Shown here: piece after piece, positions 61,798-64,000 of the stretch
Layout of the letters: every line of letters begins with the position of its first letter
How positions within the stretch are numbered: position 1 is the first letter of the stretch
Assembly (NCBI RefSeq): GCF_900114065.1
Contig: NZ_FORS01000001.1
Location: forward strand, 124,001 to 188,000
Direction of reading: 5' to 3'
Origin: Stutzerimonas kunmingensis
Lineage (GTDB): Bacteria > Pseudomonadota > Gammaproteobacteria > Pseudomonadales > Pseudomonadaceae
DNA: 64,000 bases
The notes under the pieces: model-generated
Told to the model about the DNA's origin: nothing
What the model saw: the letters and a program-made list of their open reading frames with translations, nothing else
The model's database searches: none
Position numbers and translations under genes: made by a program

Positions 61798-64000
61798 TAC
61801 AGCACCTCCCTGTTGGAATCGTCCTGGCTGACCTGGCCGATGTTGGAAAGAATCAGCAATGTCGCGCCGACAACCACCAGATAAACCCCCAGATCGAAGA
61901 GCATTGCAGTCGCCAGCTCGAACTCTCCGACGAGAGGCAGATGGAAATACCCGAATGACGACGTCAGGAACGCGTAGCCGAACGCCCAGCTGCCCAGCCC
62001 CGTCAGCCCCGCAATAAGCAGGCCTGCGCCGCAGAGTGCGTGATAGCTGATCGGTTGCCGCGCCTGTGCCCAGCTCACGCCATGCGCGATGTATTGGAGA
62101 ATCAGTGCCACCGCGGTGATGAGACCGGCAATGAATCCGCCACCCGGCAGGTTGTGCCCGCGCAGGAAGATGAAGGCGGAAATCAGCAGCGCCATCGGTA
62201 GCAGCGCGCGGGCAAGTGCATCCAGAACCATGGGGTGCCGGTCAACCGACCAGGGTCGCCCGCCGTAGTCGCGAACCGGGTGCGGCAGGCGCAGGCCTTT
62301 GAGTAGCGCATAGATGCCTACGCCGGCGATCGCCAGCACTGCGATCTCGCCCAGGGTATCGAACCCACGGAAGTCCACCAGGATCACATTCACGACGTTC
62401 TTGCCGCCGCCGCCGGAAACACTGTTCTCGAGGAAGTACGACGCGATGCTGTCATAGGGCCGGGTCAGCACGGTGTAGGCAAGCAGCGCGACCATGGTGC
62501 CGCTGCCGCCCGCGAGAACGAAATCGCGGAAGGCACGCAGGCTGCTCGACTCGGCCGGCGTACGGTCGGGCATGAAGAACAGCGCGAGAATCAGCAGGAT
62601 GATCGTCACCACCTCTACCGAAAGCTGGGTCAGCGCCAGATCCGGGGCGGAATAACGGGCAAACCCGAGCGCGACCATGAGACCAACGACACTGAGTACG
62701 ATCAGCGCGGTCAGACGGCGGCGATGGAAAAGCACGGTCAGCAGCGAAGTCAGCGCCAGAATCGCCATGCCCAGCACGGTGATCCCATCAAGCGGCGTCA
62801 GCGCGACCGGCCCATGCAGCGTTTCCAACGGGGTCAACGCAAAAACCACGAGCACCAGCGTACTGAGCAGCATGAGGGCGATGTAGCGTTGCAGCGAGCC
62901 GTTTTCCAGCAGACAGGTGACGTGACGTGCAGCGAGGGTCAGTCCGCCCATCACCCGTTCGAACACCTCCAGCGAATCGACCGTCGGCAACCCTTCGTAC
63001 CAGCGGAACGCCCATTTGCGCAGCGAGTAGATCAGTATCCCGCCAATCAGCGCAGCAAAGCTCATGGCCAGCGGCAAGTTGAAGCCGTGCCAGATCGACA
63101 GGCTGTATTCAGGCACATTGCCATTCAGCGTTCCCGACACCGCCGCCGCCAACAATGGGCCCACGGTGAAAGCCGGTAGCATCCCCACCAGCAGGCAGAG
63201 CAACACGAGGATTTCCACCGGAATCTTCATGTAGCGGGCAGGTTCGTGAGGCGGGTACTTCGGCAGATTGATCGGCTCGCCGTTGAAGAACACGTCGTGA
63301 ACGAAACGCAGCGAATAGGCGACCGAGAACGCACCGGCCAGCGTCGCTGCCGCGGGAATCGTCCAATAGAAGCTACCGAGCAGGTGCTGATCGAGCGTCT
63401 CGGCGAAGAACATTTCCTTGCTCAGGAAACCATTGAGCAATGGGACACCGGCCATTGCCAGCGACGCCACCATCGCGAGTGCCGCGGTGTGTGGCATGTA
63501 CTTCCACATGCCATTGATGCGGCGCATGTCGCGAGTGCCGGTCTCGTGATCGATGATCCCGGCGGCCATGAACAATGAGGCCTTGAAGGTCGCGTGGTTG
63601 ATGATGTGAAAGATCGCCGCGACCGCTGCAAGACGCGAGTCCAGGCCAAAGAGCAAGGTAATCAGGCCCAGGTGGCTGATGGTGGAATAGGCCAGCAGGC
63701 CTTTCAGGTCGTGCTGGAACAGCGCCATCACCGCACCCAGCAGCAATGTCGCCAGCCCGGTGACGCTGACCATGTAGAACCACCACTCCGACTCGGCCAG
63801 CGCCGGATACAGCCGAGCGAGCAGGAAGACACCGGCCTTGACCATCGTCGCGGAATGCAGGAAGGCCGATACCGGCGTGGGCGCTGCCATTGCCTGTGGC
63901 AACCAGAAGTGAAAAGGGAACTGCGCGGACTTGGTGAACACACCGAGCAACACGAGAATCAAGGTCAGCGGGTACAGGGCATTGGCGCGGATCAGATCGC
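61797..64000 (-). CDS. mnhA: Monovalent cation/H+ antiporter subunit A, fused to subunit B (N-terminus beyond window)
   Basis: 734 C-terminal residues; the frame is open at the window edge, so the N-terminus is missing. The NuoL-like proton channel has [20 protein letters not shown] with the conserved Lys nearby and [17 protein letters not shown]. The C-terminal 150 residues ([20 protein letters not shown]) correspond to subunit B, so this is the fused type of six-gene antiporter (Pha/group 2 Mrp) and not the seven-gene type. It is the first visible gene of the operon. Confidence 0.94.
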   Translation of the reverse strand, partial: DLIRANALYPLTLILVLLGVFTKSAQFPFHFWLPQAMAAPTPVSAFLHSATMVKAGVFLLARLYPALAESEWWFYMVSVTGLATLLLGAVMALFQHDLKGLLAYSTISHLGLITLLFGLDSRLAAVAAIFHIINHATFKASLFMAAGIIDHETGTRDMRRINGMWKYMPHTAALAMVASLAMAGVPLLNGFLSKEMFFAETLDQHLLGSFYWTIPAAATLAGAFSVAYSLRFVHDVFFNGEPINLPKYPPHEPARYMKIPVEILVLLCLLVGMLPAFTVGPLLAAAVSGTLNGNVPEYSLSIWHGFNLPLAMSFAALIGGILIYSLRKWAFRWYEGLPTVDSLEVFERVMGGLTLAARHVTCLLENGSLQRYIALMLLSTLVLVVFALTPLETLHGPVALTPLDGITVLGMAILALTSLLTVLFHRRRLTALIVLSVVGLMVALGFARYSAPDLALTQLSVEVVTIILLILALFFMPDRTPAESSSLRAFRDFVLAGGSGTMVALLAYTVLTRPYDSIASYFLENSVSGGGGKNVVNVILVDFRGFDTLGEIAVLAIAGVGIYALLKGLRLPHPVRDYGGRPWSVDRHPMVLDALARALLPMALLISAFIFLRGHNLPGGGFIAGLITAVALILQYIAHGVSWAQARQPISYHALCGAGLLIAGLTGLGSWAFGYAFLTSSFGYFHLPLVGEFELATAMLFDLGVYLVVVGATLLILSNIGQVSQDDSNREVL

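Overview
The window is a GC-rich gammaproteobacterial chromosome segment, almost certainly Pseudomonas sensu lato and most like the Pseudomonas stutzeri group (Stutzerimonas). The reasons are the gene order rpsB-tsf-pyrH-frr-uppS-cdsA-dxr-rseP-bamA-skp-lpxD-fabZ-lpxA-lpxB-rnhB-dnaE-accA-tilS-pyrG-kdsA-eno-ftsB-ispD, followed by a LysR/adhC/fghA block, ispF-truD-surE-pcm-nlpD-rpoS, and an RsmZ-type small RNA directly after rpoS with a GacA-type upstream site. Protein sequences such as RpoS, Skp, PyrH and XenB read as Pseudomonas versions. No tRNA, rRNA, CRISPR array, transposase gene or phage gene was recognised.

Layout. Positions 1-16,100 are mosaic and accessory: a partial inositol-monophosphatase-family gene, small DUF proteins, a GhrA-type reductase, an Amt ammonium channel, dGTPase, a MOSC protein, an EamA exporter, a YebC paralogue, a YajD-type HNH protein, a universal stress protein, a truncated haemoglobin, a two-gene HAM1-like/SIR2 module, an outer-membrane barrel protein in AT-rich DNA, a sodium:solute symporter and a GNAT-Nudix fusion. 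Positions 16,140-22,471 (minus strand) hold rsmZ, rpoS, nlpD, a DUF368 (PopT-type) gene, pcm, surE, truD and ispF. Positions 22,650-28,990 hold an ArsR/XenB pair, glutathione-dependent formaldehyde oxidation (adhC, fghA, divergent LysR gene) and a ribosome-hibernation-factor-like/baeRF pair. Positions 29,019-55,019 (minus) are the large housekeeping cluster for isoprenoid, lipid A, outer-membrane assembly, fatty acid, nucleotide and translation functions. From 55,305, map and glnD run on the plus strand and face a multisubunit Na+/H+ antiporter operon that runs off the right end.

How the genes work together. The housekeeping cluster joins precursor supply (ispD, ispF, dxr, uppS, cdsA, kdsA, accA, fabZ) to lipid A synthesis (lpxD, lpxA, lpxB) and outer-membrane protein assembly (bamA, skp, rseP). 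The rpoS block joins stationary-phase control to damage repair (pcm, surE) and cell separation (nlpD), with the Gac/Rsm regulator RNA alongside. The most interesting unexplained unit is the HAM1-like/SIR2 pair at 10,732-12,078. The HAM1-like protein has lost active-site residues and the SIR2 protein keeps its NAD-binding and catalytic motifs. It resembles the sensor/effector half of the dITP-sensing Kongming type of antiphage defence, but no deaminase gene is present. Three short terminal-inverted-repeat elements (648-808, 6795-6956, 48852-48895) and twin REP-like palindromes (25040-25105) are further non-coding signals.
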